From positions 3,472,001 through 3,536,000 of the forward strand of contig NZ_CP059556.1 of NCBI RefSeq assembly GCF_024734405.1: a DNA stretch of 64,000 nt. Direction: 5' to 3'. The notes under the pieces are model-generated. The model had not been told where the DNA came from. It saw nothing but the letters and a program-made list of their open reading frames with translations, and searched no databases. The position numbers were made by a program, and so were the translations under genes. The stretch is from Saccharopolyspora gregorii (GTDB lineage Bacteria; Actinomycetota; Actinomycetes; Mycobacteriales; Pseudonocardiaceae). Positions 25,978-33,874 of this stretch are shown here, in pieces. Each line of letters starts with the position of its first letter. The first letter of the stretch is position 1.

Positions 25978-26949
25978 TCAGTCCTGGTCGACGAGCGCCA
26001 GGCCCGTCTCGATCAGCTTCTCGAGGTCGGCGAGGTCGGCGGGCCCCGGATCGACCAGCGGGGCGCGCACCGGCCCGACGGGCAGGCCGCGCAGCCGGGC
26101 GCCCGCCTTGACCAGCGCCACGGCGTAACCGGCCCGGCGATCGCGGAGTTCGACGAGCGGGAAGTAGAACTCGCGCAGCAGCCCTTCGACCCGTTCCCGG
26201 TCCCCGCCGCGCAGCGCGGTGAAGAAGGCCCGCGCGATCTCGGGGGCGAACGCGTGCACCGCGGAGGAGTAGGCGGGGACGCCGATCGCGGAGTAGGCGC
26301 GGGCCTGCATCTCGGCGGTGGCCGCGCCGTTGAAGAACAGGAAGTCCGCGGGGGTGCTGAGCGTGAGGCGCTGCAGCGCGTCGAGGTCGCCGTGGCCGTC
26401 CTTGAGGCCGATGACGGTGGGGAACTCGGCGATCCGGGCGGCGGCGCCGGGGCCGAAGCGGACCTGGTCGCGCTGGTAGGCGATCAGCGGCAGCGGGGTG
26501 TGCTCGGCGACGCGGCGCACCTGCTCGACCACGCCGTCCTGCGGTGCCTTGACGAGGTAGTGCGGGAGCAGCAGTCCGGCGTCGGCGCCCGCGTCCACGG
26601 CGCGTTCGGCGAACTGCCGCGCCTGCGCCCAGCCGTAGCCGAGCCCGGCGAGCACCGGGATCCGCCCGTCCGCGACCTCGACGGCGGTCCGCACGACGGC
26701 GGCGTGCTCGTCCTGGGTGAGGGAGAAGAACTCGCCGGTGCCGCAGGCGACGAAGAACGCGGCGGGGTCGGCGTCGACCTGTCCCCGGAGGTAGGTCCGG
26801 AACGCGGCGAGGTCGAGCTCGCCGGCTGCGGTGAACGAGGTGAGGGGGAACGACAGCACGCCGGTGTCCATGCGTTCGCGGAGGTGGGCGGCGAACCGGC
26901 GGGGGTCGGGCGGCGAGGTGTCCGTGGGCGGAACCGAAGTCATGACCAT
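25978..26949 (-). CDS. kdgD: 5-dehydro-4-deoxyglucarate dehydratase
   Basis: 323-aa member of the DapA/NAL aldolase family that dehydrates and decarboxylates 5-keto-4-deoxyglucarate to 2-oxoglutarate semialdehyde. The Schiff-base lysine is K183 in VIGLKDGHGD, and Y158 in LIAYQRDQ is the paired tyrosine. The start is one of two close ATG codons (26949, 26943), both with weak ribosome sites. It is the first gene of the operon. The final enzyme of the route, 2-oxoglutarate semialdehyde dehydrogenase, is not in this window. Confidence 0.93.
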   Translation of the reverse strand: MVMTSVPPTDTSPPDPRRFAAHLRERMDTGVLSFPLTSFTAAGELDLAAFRTYLRGQVDADPAAFFVACGTGEFFSLTQDEHAAVVRTAVEVADGRIPVLAGLGYGWAQARQFAERAVDAGADAGLLLPHYLVKAPQDGVVEQVRRVAEHTPLPLIAYQRDQVRFGPGAAARIAEFPTVIGLKDGHGDLDALQRLTLSTPADFLFFNGAATAEMQARAYSAIGVPAYSSAVHAFAPEIARAFFTALRGGDRERVEGLLREFYFPLVELRDRRAGYAVALVKAGARLRGLPVGPVRAPLVDPGPADLADLEKLIETGLALVDQD

Positions 26950-26962
26950 CCCGTCTTCATAC

Positions 26963-26988
26963 GTAGACGGTGAACCCTGATGTAGACG
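26963..26988. promoter_or_regulatory. Repeated GTAGACG boxes at the kdgD transcription start
   Basis: GTAGACG occurs at 26963-26969 and again at 26982-26988, a 19-bp period, between the -10 box and the start codon. Binding there by the IclR protein would block the promoter. Inference from position and repetition. Confidence 0.45.
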
Positions 26989-27017
26989 AGATTAGAAATC
27001 GGTCCCACCGCTGTCAA
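26989..27017 (-). promoter_or_regulatory. Near-consensus promoter of the glucarate operon
   Basis: On the minus strand a perfect TTGACA (27012-27017) is followed after 17 bp by TAATCT (26989-26994). This is by far the best sigma-70-type promoter I see in the window. It predicts a transcript start near 26982 and a leader of about 33 nt. Confidence 0.75.
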
Positions 27018-27187
27018 CGCCCAGGACGGGCCGCCGGCGACTGTTCCCGAACGCCCGCCGCACCCGGCCGCACCCTTCCCCGCGACGGAAGCCGTCCTCC
27101 TCCGGCAGGCGGCGCGAGGGCGACGTGCCCCGACCTGGCCGGCCGTCCCGCTGCACCCCCGGGCGGTGCCGAGTCCGCAGTGGACCG

Positions 27188-27817
27188 CTACCGGCGGCGG
27201 ATCCGGGCCAGGTGCGCGGCGGAATCGACCACCGCCCCATCGGTGACGTCCAGGCGGCGGGCGTTGTCGCCGGAGGCGATGCCGCGGTAGGTCGTCCGCC
27301 GCACCTCCTCGACGTCCCAGCCGTCGGTGAACGCGGCGGCGAAGTCGTCCCGGTGCACCGTCGGCCCGATGCTCTCCGCCACGTCCGCCAGCGCCAGCAC
27401 GTGCACCACCGAACCGGGCTCGGTCACCGCGCGCAGCGACCGGGCGTAGGCACGGCGGTCCGCCGGACCGAAGACGTGGAACAGGGCGCTGTCGAGCACC
27501 ACGTCGAAGCGGCGTTCTCCCCGCAGCCGCAACGCATCCGCGAGTTCGAAGCGCGCCTCGACGCCGCGCCGGGCGCCGTTCGCCCGCGCCCGCTCCAGCG
27601 CGTTCGGCGACGAATCCGCGCCGAGCACGTCGTAGCCGCGGCCGGCCAGCAGGACGGTGTGCTCCCCCGTCCCGCAGCCGAGGTCCAGCACCGCGCCGCG
27701 GAACCCACCGGAGCGCTCCAGTTCCACCACCGCGGGCTGCGGTTCCCCGATCACCCACGGCGGGTCGCCCGCCGCGTAGAACTCGTCGAACGTCGTGCTC
27801 GGCACCGTGTTCTCCAT
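27188..27817 (-). CDS. Class I SAM-dependent methyltransferase
   Basis: 209-aa methyltransferase with motif I LDLGCGTGEHTVLLA (about 44-58), the acidic end of strand 2 in LGADSSPNALERA, and SALFHVFG. The N-terminus FDEFYAAGDPPWVIGEPQ resembles small-molecule or thiol methyltransferases of actinomycetes. The stop lies about 240 bp from the kdgD start, with that operon's promoter in between. The upstream region has the layout of a MerR-regulated promoter, suggesting induction by a drug, metal or oxidant. Confidence 0.87.
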   Translation of the reverse strand: MENTVPSTTFDEFYAAGDPPWVIGEPQPAVVELERSGGFRGAVLDLGCGTGEHTVLLAGRGYDVLGADSSPNALERARANGARRGVEARFELADALRLRGERRFDVVLDSALFHVFGPADRRAYARSLRAVTEPGSVVHVLALADVAESIGPTVHRDDFAAAFTDGWDVEEVRRTTYRGIASGDNARRLDVTDGAVVDSAAHLARIRRR

Positions 27818-27922
27818 CTCGAACCCCTCGGTAGCAGCGGCATTCCGGTGGACCGGGCCGCGTCCGCGACGGCGGGCAGGGCGGTGGAGCCCGCGGCTGC
27901 GGTGCCGCCCGGTCCGATCCGG

Positions 27923-27953
27923 ACGCTAGGAGTTCGAGCGCACTCGAAGTCAA
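27923..27953 (-). promoter_or_regulatory. MerR-type promoter with 19-bp spacer
   Basis: On the minus strand TTGACT (27948-27953) and TAGCGT (27923-27928) are separated by 19 bp, two more than optimal, and the spacer holds the dyad TTCGAG-CGCA-CTCGAA (27933-27948). An overlong spacer containing a dyad is the classic layout activated by MerR-family proteins. No merR gene is in the neighbourhood. Confidence 0.6.
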
Positions 27954-28072
27954 GGGCGCGCCAGTACGCTTGCGGCACGCGGCCGCACACCTGCTGCGTT
28001 CCCCCGGCTCCGCGCGGACGCCTCCCGCCCCGGGCCGACCCCACCCGCACGACCCCGCCCAGGAGGTCCCGC

Positions 28073-28606
28073 ATGTCCGCACCGCGCCGCGTCGTCGTCA
28101 CCGGCGGCCCGGGCTCCGGCAAGAGCACGCTGCTCGACAGGCTCGGCGCCGCCGGGTGGGCCCGGTCCGAGGAGGCCGGGCGCGGCGTGATCCGCGACCA
28201 GCTCGCCGTCGGCGGCCGCGGGCTGCCGTGGGTCGACCCGGTGCTGTTCGCGGAACTGATGCTGTGCTGGGAACTGCGCGAGCACCGGGCCGCGCGGAAC
28301 GGCGTCACGTTCCACGACCGCGGGCTGCCGGACATCGCCGGTTTCCTGCGCGTCGAAGGCCTCCCGGTGCCCGCGCACGTGCACGCCGCGGCCTGGGACC
28401 TGCGGTACTCGGGCCCGGTGTTCCTCGCGCCGCCGTGGCCGGCGATCTACCGCACCGACGCGGAGCGCAGGCAGTCCCCCGAGCTCGCGCGCCGCACCGG
28501 CGAGGTACTGGCCGAGACCTACGCCGACTACGGCTACGAGCTCGTGGAACTGCCCTTGGCGCCGGTCGCCGAGCGGGCGCGGTTCGTGCTGGACGTGCTC
28601 GGCTAG
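28073..28606 (+). CDS. P-loop ATPase/kinase-like protein (AAA_28)
   Basis: 177-aa protein. The Walker A motif is GGPGSGKST at about residues 9-17. FHDRGLPDIAGF (about 80-91) supplies the acidic Walker B-like segment, and RTDAERRQSPE a basic lid. This group is predicted to be nucleotide-dependent ATPases or kinases of unknown substrate. The start ATG 28073 has a perfect AGGAGG seven bases upstream; the open frame extends far to the left but that part is non-coding. Its stop overlaps the stop of the convergent DinB gene by four bases. Confidence 0.87.
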   Translation: MSAPRRVVVTGGPGSGKSTLLDRLGAAGWARSEEAGRGVIRDQLAVGGRGLPWVDPVLFAELMLCWELREHRAARNGVTFHDRGLPDIAGFLRVEGLPVPAHVHAAAWDLRYSGPVFLAPPWPAIYRTDAERRQSPELARRTGEVLAETYADYGYELVELPLAPVAERARFVLDVLG

Positions 28607-29127
28607 CTGCGGTCGATGCCGAAGTCGGCGGCGAGCTGGCGGGTGGTGCTGGCGCCGTCGATCGCCTCCCGGATCAGGTCGGCGTGCCCGGCGTGCTGCG
28701 CGGTCTCCCGCAGCAGGTGGCCGACGACGCGGCGCGCGGTCCACGTGGCGTCCGGTGGGAACCACGGCGCCGCGGGCAGCGGGAGCGGCACGCCCAGGTC
28801 CGGGAGCTCGGCCACGGCCCGGTCGGTGTCCTCGGCGGCCTGCCGGTAGTCGTCGATGAGGTCGGCCAGCGCATCGTCCGGCCCCATCCGCAGGCTGTCC
28901 GGATCGGCGCCGCCGAGCTGCTCCGGATCGGGCCGCGAGCGCAGCACCCGCGTCCACTCCCGCTCCACCGCGGCGAGGTGCTTGAGCAGCCCGCCCAAGG
29001 TGAGGTCGCTCGCGGTGGTCCGCCGCGCCGCGGCGGCGTCGCTGAGCCCGCGCACCGTGATCAGCAGCGCGTGCCGCTGTTCTCCCAGCAGACCCAGCAG
29101 ATCCGTCCGCTCGTCCGTTCCCGTCAT
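28603..29127 (-). CDS. DinB-family protein (DUF664, mycothiol-dependent type)
   Basis: 174-aa four-helix-bundle protein. The three histidines that bind metal in DinB enzymes can be placed in LLKHLAAVEREW and ETAQHAGHADLIRE. In actinomycetes this clan includes mycothiol S-transferases that detoxify electrophiles. ATG 29127 is preceded by GGGGAAGG; the frame upstream to 29217 is not conserved. Confidence 0.88.
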   Translation of the reverse strand: MTGTDERTDLLGLLGEQRHALLITVRGLSDAAAARRTTASDLTLGGLLKHLAAVEREWTRVLRSRPDPEQLGGADPDSLRMGPDDALADLIDDYRQAAEDTDRAVAELPDLGVPLPLPAAPWFPPDATWTARRVVGHLLRETAQHAGHADLIREAIDGASTTRQLAADFGIDRS

Positions 29128-29260
29128 CCCGTCGCACCTTCCCCAGTCGATCGCCTCCGGAACGCTAGAGCACACCCCCGACACCCACATCGGCTGGAAG
29201 GCCGGACCGCCCGGCACCAGCGGGCCGGCGATCCAGGGCGGCGGGCAGGTCGGGGGCAGG

Positions 29261-30205
29261 TCAGGCGGCGCTGCGGAAGGTGCGCCGGTAGCGGGCCGGG
29301 CTGGTGCCGACGAGCCGCTTGAACCGGTCCCGGAACGTCGTCGGCGAGGTGAACCCGACCTGCTCGGCGATCCGCTCCACCGGGTGCCCGGTGGTCTCCA
29401 GCAGGTGTTGCGCCCGCCGCAGCCGCGCCCGGTGCAGCCATTGCAGCGGGGTGGTGCCGGTCTGCTCGCGGAACCGCCTGCTCAGGGTGCGGCTGCTGAG
29501 CGCCGCGCGCCCGGCGATGTCCGCCAGGGTCAGCGGCAGGTGCAGGTTGTCCTCCAGCCAGTGCAGCAGCGGCTGCACGCTGGCGCCGTCGGGGGCGGGC
29601 GGCTCGTGCGCGATGAACTGCGCCTGCCCGCCGTCGCGCTCCAGCGGCATCACCGCGAGCCGCGCCGAATCGGCCGCCACCGCCGAGCCGTGGTCGAGCC
29701 GGATCATGTGCAGGCACAGATCCATCCCGGCGGCCGCTCCCGCCGAGGTGAGCACGTCGCCCTCGTCCACGTACAGCACGTCGGGATCGACCTCGACCGA
29801 CGGGTGCATGCGGGCGAGCTCGGCGGTGCCGAGCCAGTGCGTGGTGGCCCGCCGCCCGTCCAGCAGCCCGGCCGCGGCGAGCGCGAACGCGCCGGTGCAG
29901 ATGGAGGCGATCCGGGCTCCGCGCGCCGCCGCGTCCCGCAGCGCCGCCAGCGCCTCCTCCGGAACGGGCGCGGGCGCCCCGGCCTGCCCCGGCACGACGA
30001 CGGTGTCGGCGTCCCGCAGCCCGTCCAGGCCCCACGGCGCGCGGATCGAGAACGGCCCCGCGCCCACCTCGCCGTCCACCGCGCACACCCGCACCTGGTA
30101 GCCGGGCGATCCGTCGGCGAGCCGCACCCACCCGAAGGTGTCCGCCGGGATGGACAGGTCGAACGGCACGACCGGGTCGAGGGCGAGCACGGCGACGAGG
30201 TGCAT
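29261..30205 (-). CDS. GlxA-type regulator (DJ-1/PfpI domain plus AraC helix-turn-helix)
   Basis: 314-aa regulator. Residues 1-185 are a DJ-1/PfpI fold with the nucleophile-elbow-like SICTGAFALAAAG, and about 210-310 form the AraC DNA-binding domain with LSSRTLSRRFREQTG and IAEQVGFTSPTTFRDRFKR. Members sense small metabolites, often amino-sugar or nitrogen related, but no target is evident here. ATG 30205 begins MHLVAVLALDPVVPFDL, the normal start of the domain. Confidence 0.9.
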   Translation of the reverse strand: MHLVAVLALDPVVPFDLSIPADTFGWVRLADGSPGYQVRVCAVDGEVGAGPFSIRAPWGLDGLRDADTVVVPGQAGAPAPVPEEALAALRDAAARGARIASICTGAFALAAAGLLDGRRATTHWLGTAELARMHPSVEVDPDVLYVDEGDVLTSAGAAAGMDLCLHMIRLDHGSAVAADSARLAVMPLERDGGQAQFIAHEPPAPDGASVQPLLHWLEDNLHLPLTLADIAGRAALSSRTLSRRFREQTGTTPLQWLHRARLRRAQHLLETTGHPVERIAEQVGFTSPTTFRDRFKRLVGTSPARYRRTFRSAA

Positions 30206-30495
30206 GGGGTACCTGTTCACGGATCCGGGGACGGGTCGAACTCCACTGCTACCACCGGTTCCCGCGGATGGCCAGAATTCGGTGGTCTCCGCCGTTCTCG
30301 CCACGGGCGCGGGTGCCCGGCGCGCTCCTGCCGCCGGGTCCTGCTCGTGGTGCCCGGCGAGGCGGTCCGCTGACCGAGGTGCTCGACGAGGTGCTGGCGC
30401 GGGCGGTGCGTTCCCCGCTCGGCGCGCTGCTCGCGGCGGCCGTGCGGCGCCGCGGGAGCCCGGACGGATGTCGGCGGGCGGAGGACGATGGGGGC

Positions 30496-30711
30496 ATGTG
30501 CCGAAGCATCAAGACCCTCCGCCCGCCGTACGCGGAGCAGGTGACCGAGCAGGACGTGCGCGCGGCCGCCCTGCAGTACGTGCGCAAGATCTCCGGGTTC
30601 CGCGCGCCCGCCGCGCACAACGCGGCGGCGTTCGACCGAGCCGTCGAGGAGGTCGAGCGGGCCACGGCCGCGCTGCTGGAGTCGCTGGAGGTCCGCGGCT
30701 CCCGGTCCTGA
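30496..30711 (+). CDS. DUF2277 domain protein
   Basis: 71-aa conserved protein of unknown function. It has the family's MCRSIKTLRPP beginning, then EQDVRAAALQYVRKISGF and a closing coiled helix RAVEEVERATAALLESL. ATG 30496 follows a GGAGG; earlier in-frame codons encode unconserved Arg/Pro-rich sequence. It converges with the DNA methyltransferase-repair gene, stops five bases apart. Confidence 0.88.
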   Translation: MCRSIKTLRPPYAEQVTEQDVRAAALQYVRKISGFRAPAAHNAAAFDRAVEEVERATAALLESLEVRGSRS

Positions 30712-30716
30712 CCGGG

Positions 30717-31214
30717 TCAGAACAACCGGCCGGCGTCCTCCGCCGGGGGTTCCTCCAGCGCCAGCAGGTAGCGCTTGCGGTCGAGGCCGCCCGCGTAGCC
30801 GGTGAGGCTGCCGTCGGCGCCGATCACCCGGTGGCAGGGCACGATCACCGGCAGCGGGTTCCGCCCGTTGGCCGCGCCCACGGCCTGCGAGTGGCCGACG
30901 TCGCCGAGCCGCCGCGCGAGCGCGCCGTAGCTGGTGGTCTCGCCGTAGGGGATCTCCTGGAGCAGTTCCCACACGCGCAGCTGGAAGGGTTCGCCGCGGG
31001 GCGCGAGCGGCAGCTCGAACCGGGTGCGCCGCCGGTCGAAGTACTCGGCGAACTGCCGCTCGGCCTCCGCGAACAGCTCGGTCCCGGCGGACTCGCCGAT
31101 GTCCTCCTCGCGGTGCCCGCCGCCCGCGAAGCGCACCGCGGTCAGCGCGTCGTCGCGGGCGATGAGCGTCAGCTCGCCGAGGGGCGTGCCGATCACCGCG
31201 TGCGTCGTGCTCAT
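30717..31214 (-). CDS. ogt: Methylated-DNA--protein-cysteine methyltransferase
   Basis: 165-aa suicide repair protein that removes alkyl groups from O6 of guanine onto its own cysteine. The acceptor is C127 in VIVPCHRV, preceded by the recognition-helix segment SYGALARRLGD and the Asn hinge ANGRNPLP. The length fits the Ogt class without an Ada regulatory domain. ATG 31214 has GGGAG seven bases upstream. It is divergent from a TetR regulator with 113 bp between starts. Confidence 0.93.
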   Translation of the reverse strand: MSTTHAVIGTPLGELTLIARDDALTAVRFAGGGHREEDIGESAGTELFAEAERQFAEYFDRRRTRFELPLAPRGEPFQLRVWELLQEIPYGETTSYGALARRLGDVGHSQAVGAANGRNPLPVIVPCHRVIGADGSLTGYAGGLDRKRYLLALEEPPAEDAGRLF

Positions 31215-31303
31215 GGCCTGCTCCCGTCTCGCGCCCGTCGGTACCACTATGCAGACGCGGCGCGGGCCTCGGACGTGCGGGCCGCGCGCAGATCGACTGG
31301 AAA

Positions 31304-31317
31304 ATTCCTACTGGAAT
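31304..31317. promoter_or_regulatory. Inverted repeat ATTCC-TACT-GGAAT before a tetR gene
   Basis: A perfect 5-bp dyad 11 bp upstream of the TetR start, inside the divergent promoter region shared with the ogt gene. Likely site of autoregulation. It differs from the ACCG/CGGT dyad ahead of the paa genes, although the two TetR proteins are close paralogues. Confidence 0.45.
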
Positions 31318-31327
31318 AATCAGGTCC

Positions 31328-31942
31328 ATGACGACGGCACCACCCGCGCGCCCGGCCAAGCGCGGCAGACCCGGCTACGACCTGGAATCCCTGCTGGCGG
31401 TGGCGGTGGAGCTGTTCAACGACCGCGGCTACGACGGCACCAGCATGGAGGACCTCTCCCGCAAGCTCGGCATCAGCAAGTCCGCGATCTACCACCACGT
31501 GCCGAGCAAGCAGGAGCTGCTCCGGCTCGCCACCGACCACGCGCTGGACGGCCTGTTCGCCGTCGCCGACGAAGCGCGGGAGCAGGACGCGCGCGCCGTG
31601 GCGCGGCTGGAGCACCTGGTCCGCGGCAGCGTGCTGGTGCTGGTGGACCGGCTGCCGTTCGTGACCCTGCTGCTGCGGGTGCGCGGCAACACCCCCGTGG
31701 AGCGGGCGGCGCTGGACCGGCGCCGCGAGTTCGACCAGCTGGTCACCGACCTGGTCGGCGAGGCGGTCGTGGACGGCGACCTGCGCGCCGACGTCGACCC
31801 GGCGACCGCGGGGCGGCTGCTGTTCGGAATGGTCAACTCGCTGGCGGAGTGGTACCGCCCGCACGGCGGAGTGGGCGCCGCGGAACTCGCGGACACCGTG
31901 GCGGCGACGGCGTTCGACGGGTTGCGCGTGCACCCGGCCTGA
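31328..31942 (+). CDS. TetR/AcrR-family regulator, PaaR-like paralogue
   Basis: 204-aa regulator. The helix-turn-helix lies at about 20-65 (YDGTSMEDLSRKLGISKSAI) and a TetR C-terminal ligand domain follows. It is clearly homologous along its whole length to the protein at 37605-38207, sharing for example KSAIYHHV, the RVRGN loop and the EWYRP segment near the end. The second copy belongs to a phenylacetate operon; this one adjoins no such gene, so its ligand may be another aryl- or acyl-CoA. ATG 31328 is the first of the frame. Confidence 0.88.
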   Translation: MTTAPPARPAKRGRPGYDLESLLAVAVELFNDRGYDGTSMEDLSRKLGISKSAIYHHVPSKQELLRLATDHALDGLFAVADEAREQDARAVARLEHLVRGSVLVLVDRLPFVTLLLRVRGNTPVERAALDRRREFDQLVTDLVGEAVVDGDLRADVDPATAGRLLFGMVNSLAEWYRPHGGVGAAELADTVAATAFDGLRVHPA

Positions 31943-32369
31943 AATCCGCTCGCCGGGCGGAACCGGAACACCCGAATTCGAGACGCGCGGTTCCCGTTCG
32001 GCCGCGCTTTCCCGGCCGGAACGATTGCCCGGGACGCCCCGGAGGCGGAGGCCGCACCGCGGTCGCGACCCCCGCTCTCCACCAGGTGGGTCGGCGGCGA
32101 CAGCACCGGGTTCGGGGCTCGGCCGTCTGCGAGTGCCCCACCGGAGCACCGTCGCGCCACCGGAAATGCGTCCGTTTCGGGGTCGGACTGCGTTCTCCGG
32201 AATCCGCGACCACTGATCCCACAACGGGATCGTGGACCGGGCACTGTCCATTCGCAACACAAGAACACCCGGATGCTCCCCGATCGTGGAGAAATCGCTC
32301 GAAACGACGCTCGATTCCGCGCGCATCCACCCGCACACTCGAAGCGGAATGCGAAAAGGGAGGCGCGTC
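31943..32369. other. Gene-free region before the M15 peptidase
   Basis: 427 bp with relatively many A/T tracts for this genome. It contains one short dyad, GATCCC-ACAAC-GGGATC (32215-32231). I find no credible small gene or RNA; it should carry the peptidase promoter. Confidence 0.4.
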
Positions 32370-33047
32370 ATGAGAAATTCCCGCGGCTCGTCGTCGCGCC
32401 GGCTCACCGCCGCGTTCGCGTGCGCGCTGGTCGCCACCACCGCGCAGTGCGGGAACCCGCAACCGCCGGCGGGCGAACCGGCACCGCGGTTCACCTCCAG
32501 CGTGGAACCGGTGGACGCCGCCCGGCTCGGCGCGAGCTGGCACCCCGGCTGCCCCGTCGCCCCGGACCGGTTGCGCCTGCTGCGGGTGAGCCACGTCGGC
32601 GTGGACGGGCAGGAGCGCACCGGGGAACTCGTCGTGCACGAGGACCGGGTGCGCCAGACCGTCGACGCCTTCGCCCGGCTGCACGCGCTGCGGTTCCCCA
32701 TCGAGCGGATGCGCCCCGCCGGCGACTACCCCGGGGCCGAGGACGAGACGTCGATGCGGGCGAACAACACCTCGGCGTTCAACTGCCGCGGGATCTCCGG
32801 CAGCGGCTCGTGGTCGCAGCACGCCTACGGGCGGGCGGTGGACGTGAACCCGCTGCGCAACCCGTACCTGAGCTCGGAGGGCGACCTGCAGCCGGCCACC
32901 GCCGGGCCGTACCTGGACCGCACCCGCCGCGATCCGGGGATGCTGCACGACGGGGACGCGGCGGTGCGGGTGTTCACCGACGCGGGCTGGACCTGGGGCG
33001 GGTCCTGGCACGATCCGAAGGACTACCAGCACTTCGAACTGCCGTGA
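32370..33047 (+). CDS. Secreted M15-family D-alanyl-D-alanine carboxypeptidase-like protein
   Basis: 225-aa zinc peptidase of the VanY/endolysin type (PF13539). The zinc ligands are readable as H151 and D158 in SQHAYGRAVDVNP and H221 in DYQHFELP at the very C-terminus. The N-terminus MRNSRGSSSRRLTAAFACA is a signal peptide with a hydrophobic core to about residue 25; C27 follows but the sequence is not a good lipobox. It probably trims peptidoglycan stem peptides. ATG 32370 has GGGAGG six bases upstream; the open frame reaches 32232 without support. Confidence 0.87.
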   Translation: MRNSRGSSSRRLTAAFACALVATTAQCGNPQPPAGEPAPRFTSSVEPVDAARLGASWHPGCPVAPDRLRLLRVSHVGVDGQERTGELVVHEDRVRQTVDAFARLHALRFPIERMRPAGDYPGAEDETSMRANNTSAFNCRGISGSGSWSQHAYGRAVDVNPLRNPYLSSEGDLQPATAGPYLDRTRRDPGMLHDGDAAVRVFTDAGWTWGGSWHDPKDYQHFELP

Positions 33048-33431
33048 CCGCGGTGGGCTGACCCGACCTCGCGCCGCGGTTCCACGCCGGAGGTGCCGTG
33101 CTCGTCGCTCACCCGGTCCCGCCGCGCCGGCGCGGTTCGCGGCGCGCCGGACGGCTCGCCACCAGGTCGCACCGCGCGCCGGGACACCGGTTCCAGCACC
33201 AGGTTCCGCCGACGTCCGAGCCGGCTTCCCGCACCAGCGCGGTGATTCCGCGGGACCGCAGCTCGGGCAAGGCGTGCGGGCCGACGCATCCGGTGCCGAC
33301 CACCACGACGTCGACCTCCGGCCCGGCTGCCGCAGATCCCCGCCCGCACCGCGGTTTTCCGCTCCGCAGCGGGAAATCCAGCGCGGCCGGGGCGGTGACG
33401 AGCGGAGCCACCGAGGTGGCCGAGCGCCGGA
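33048..33431. other. Region holding a decayed monooxygenase start
   Basis: 384 bp between the peptidase stop and a small gene on the other strand. It contains the pseudogene fragment at 33109-33318; the remainder shows no feature I can support. Confidence 0.4.
33109..33318 (-). pseudogene. Remnant of a Baeyer-Villiger/flavin monooxygenase N-terminus
   Basis: On the minus strand about 50 codons read as the FAD-binding start of a flavin monooxygenase: VDVVVVGTGCVGPHALPEL, then EAGSDVGGTWCWNRCPGARC. Intact enzymes of this family carry GGTWYWNRYPGARCD, so two tyrosines have become cysteines, the dinucleotide loop is altered, and the frame continues into unrelated Arg-rich sequence to a stop at 33109. 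The other 450 or so residues of the enzyme are missing and no start codon with ribosome site is seen. Interpreted as a deletion remnant. Confidence 0.65.
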
Positions 33432-33635
33432 TCAGGCCGCGGACGGTCCGCCCGAGCGCGCCTGCGGCACTCCCCCGCCCCGGCCCTCGTCCGGGTCGAG
33501 ACCCAGCATGTCGAGCAGTTCGGCCAGTTGCGCGGCGTCGTTCGCGTGGTGCGCGGTGGCGCGCACCGCTCGCGACCGCTCCTGCGGAGTCGGCTCGTGC
33601 GCGTCGGCCTGCTGCGGTGTGGGTCGTGCCTGCAT
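33432..33635 (-). CDS. Small conserved-looking hypothetical protein
   Basis: 67-aa protein. The centre VRATAHHANDAAQLAELLD continues into a MLGLD helix with an acidic end, and a Gly/Pro/Ala tail follows. The call rests on an excellent GGAGG seven bases before ATG 33635 and on a protein-like amphipathic helix; the frame upstream to 33833 is compositional. No known domain. It follows no operon and precedes the flavin monooxygenase remnant on the same strand. Confidence 0.55.
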   Translation of the reverse strand: MQARPTPQQADAHEPTPQERSRAVRATAHHANDAAQLAELLDMLGLDPDEGRGGGVPQARSGGPSAA

Positions 33636-33874
33636 CGTCCGTCCTCCCCCGAGTGGTTCCGTGCGGTCGCCGATACTGCCAGCCCCATCGCACCGCGACA
33701 CGGCCGAAAGTCCCGTCCCGCGCACCCCGGGACGAGGAGCGCCGGGAGTGGCGCGAGTGGGTGAGGCCGGGGCCCTGCCGCGGGATGCGCCACCCGCCCG
33801 GCGGGACCGCGCGCGGTTGAACCGGCGCCGCACCGGGCACTTCCGGGGTGCGGGATCGTCGACGAGGAGCTCAC

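Noticed and set aside
27125-28072. Upstream extension of the P-loop ATPase frame by more than 300 codons
   Set aside because: The extension is antisense to a methyltransferase gene and lacks conserved sequence; AGGAGG before ATG 28073 fixes the start.
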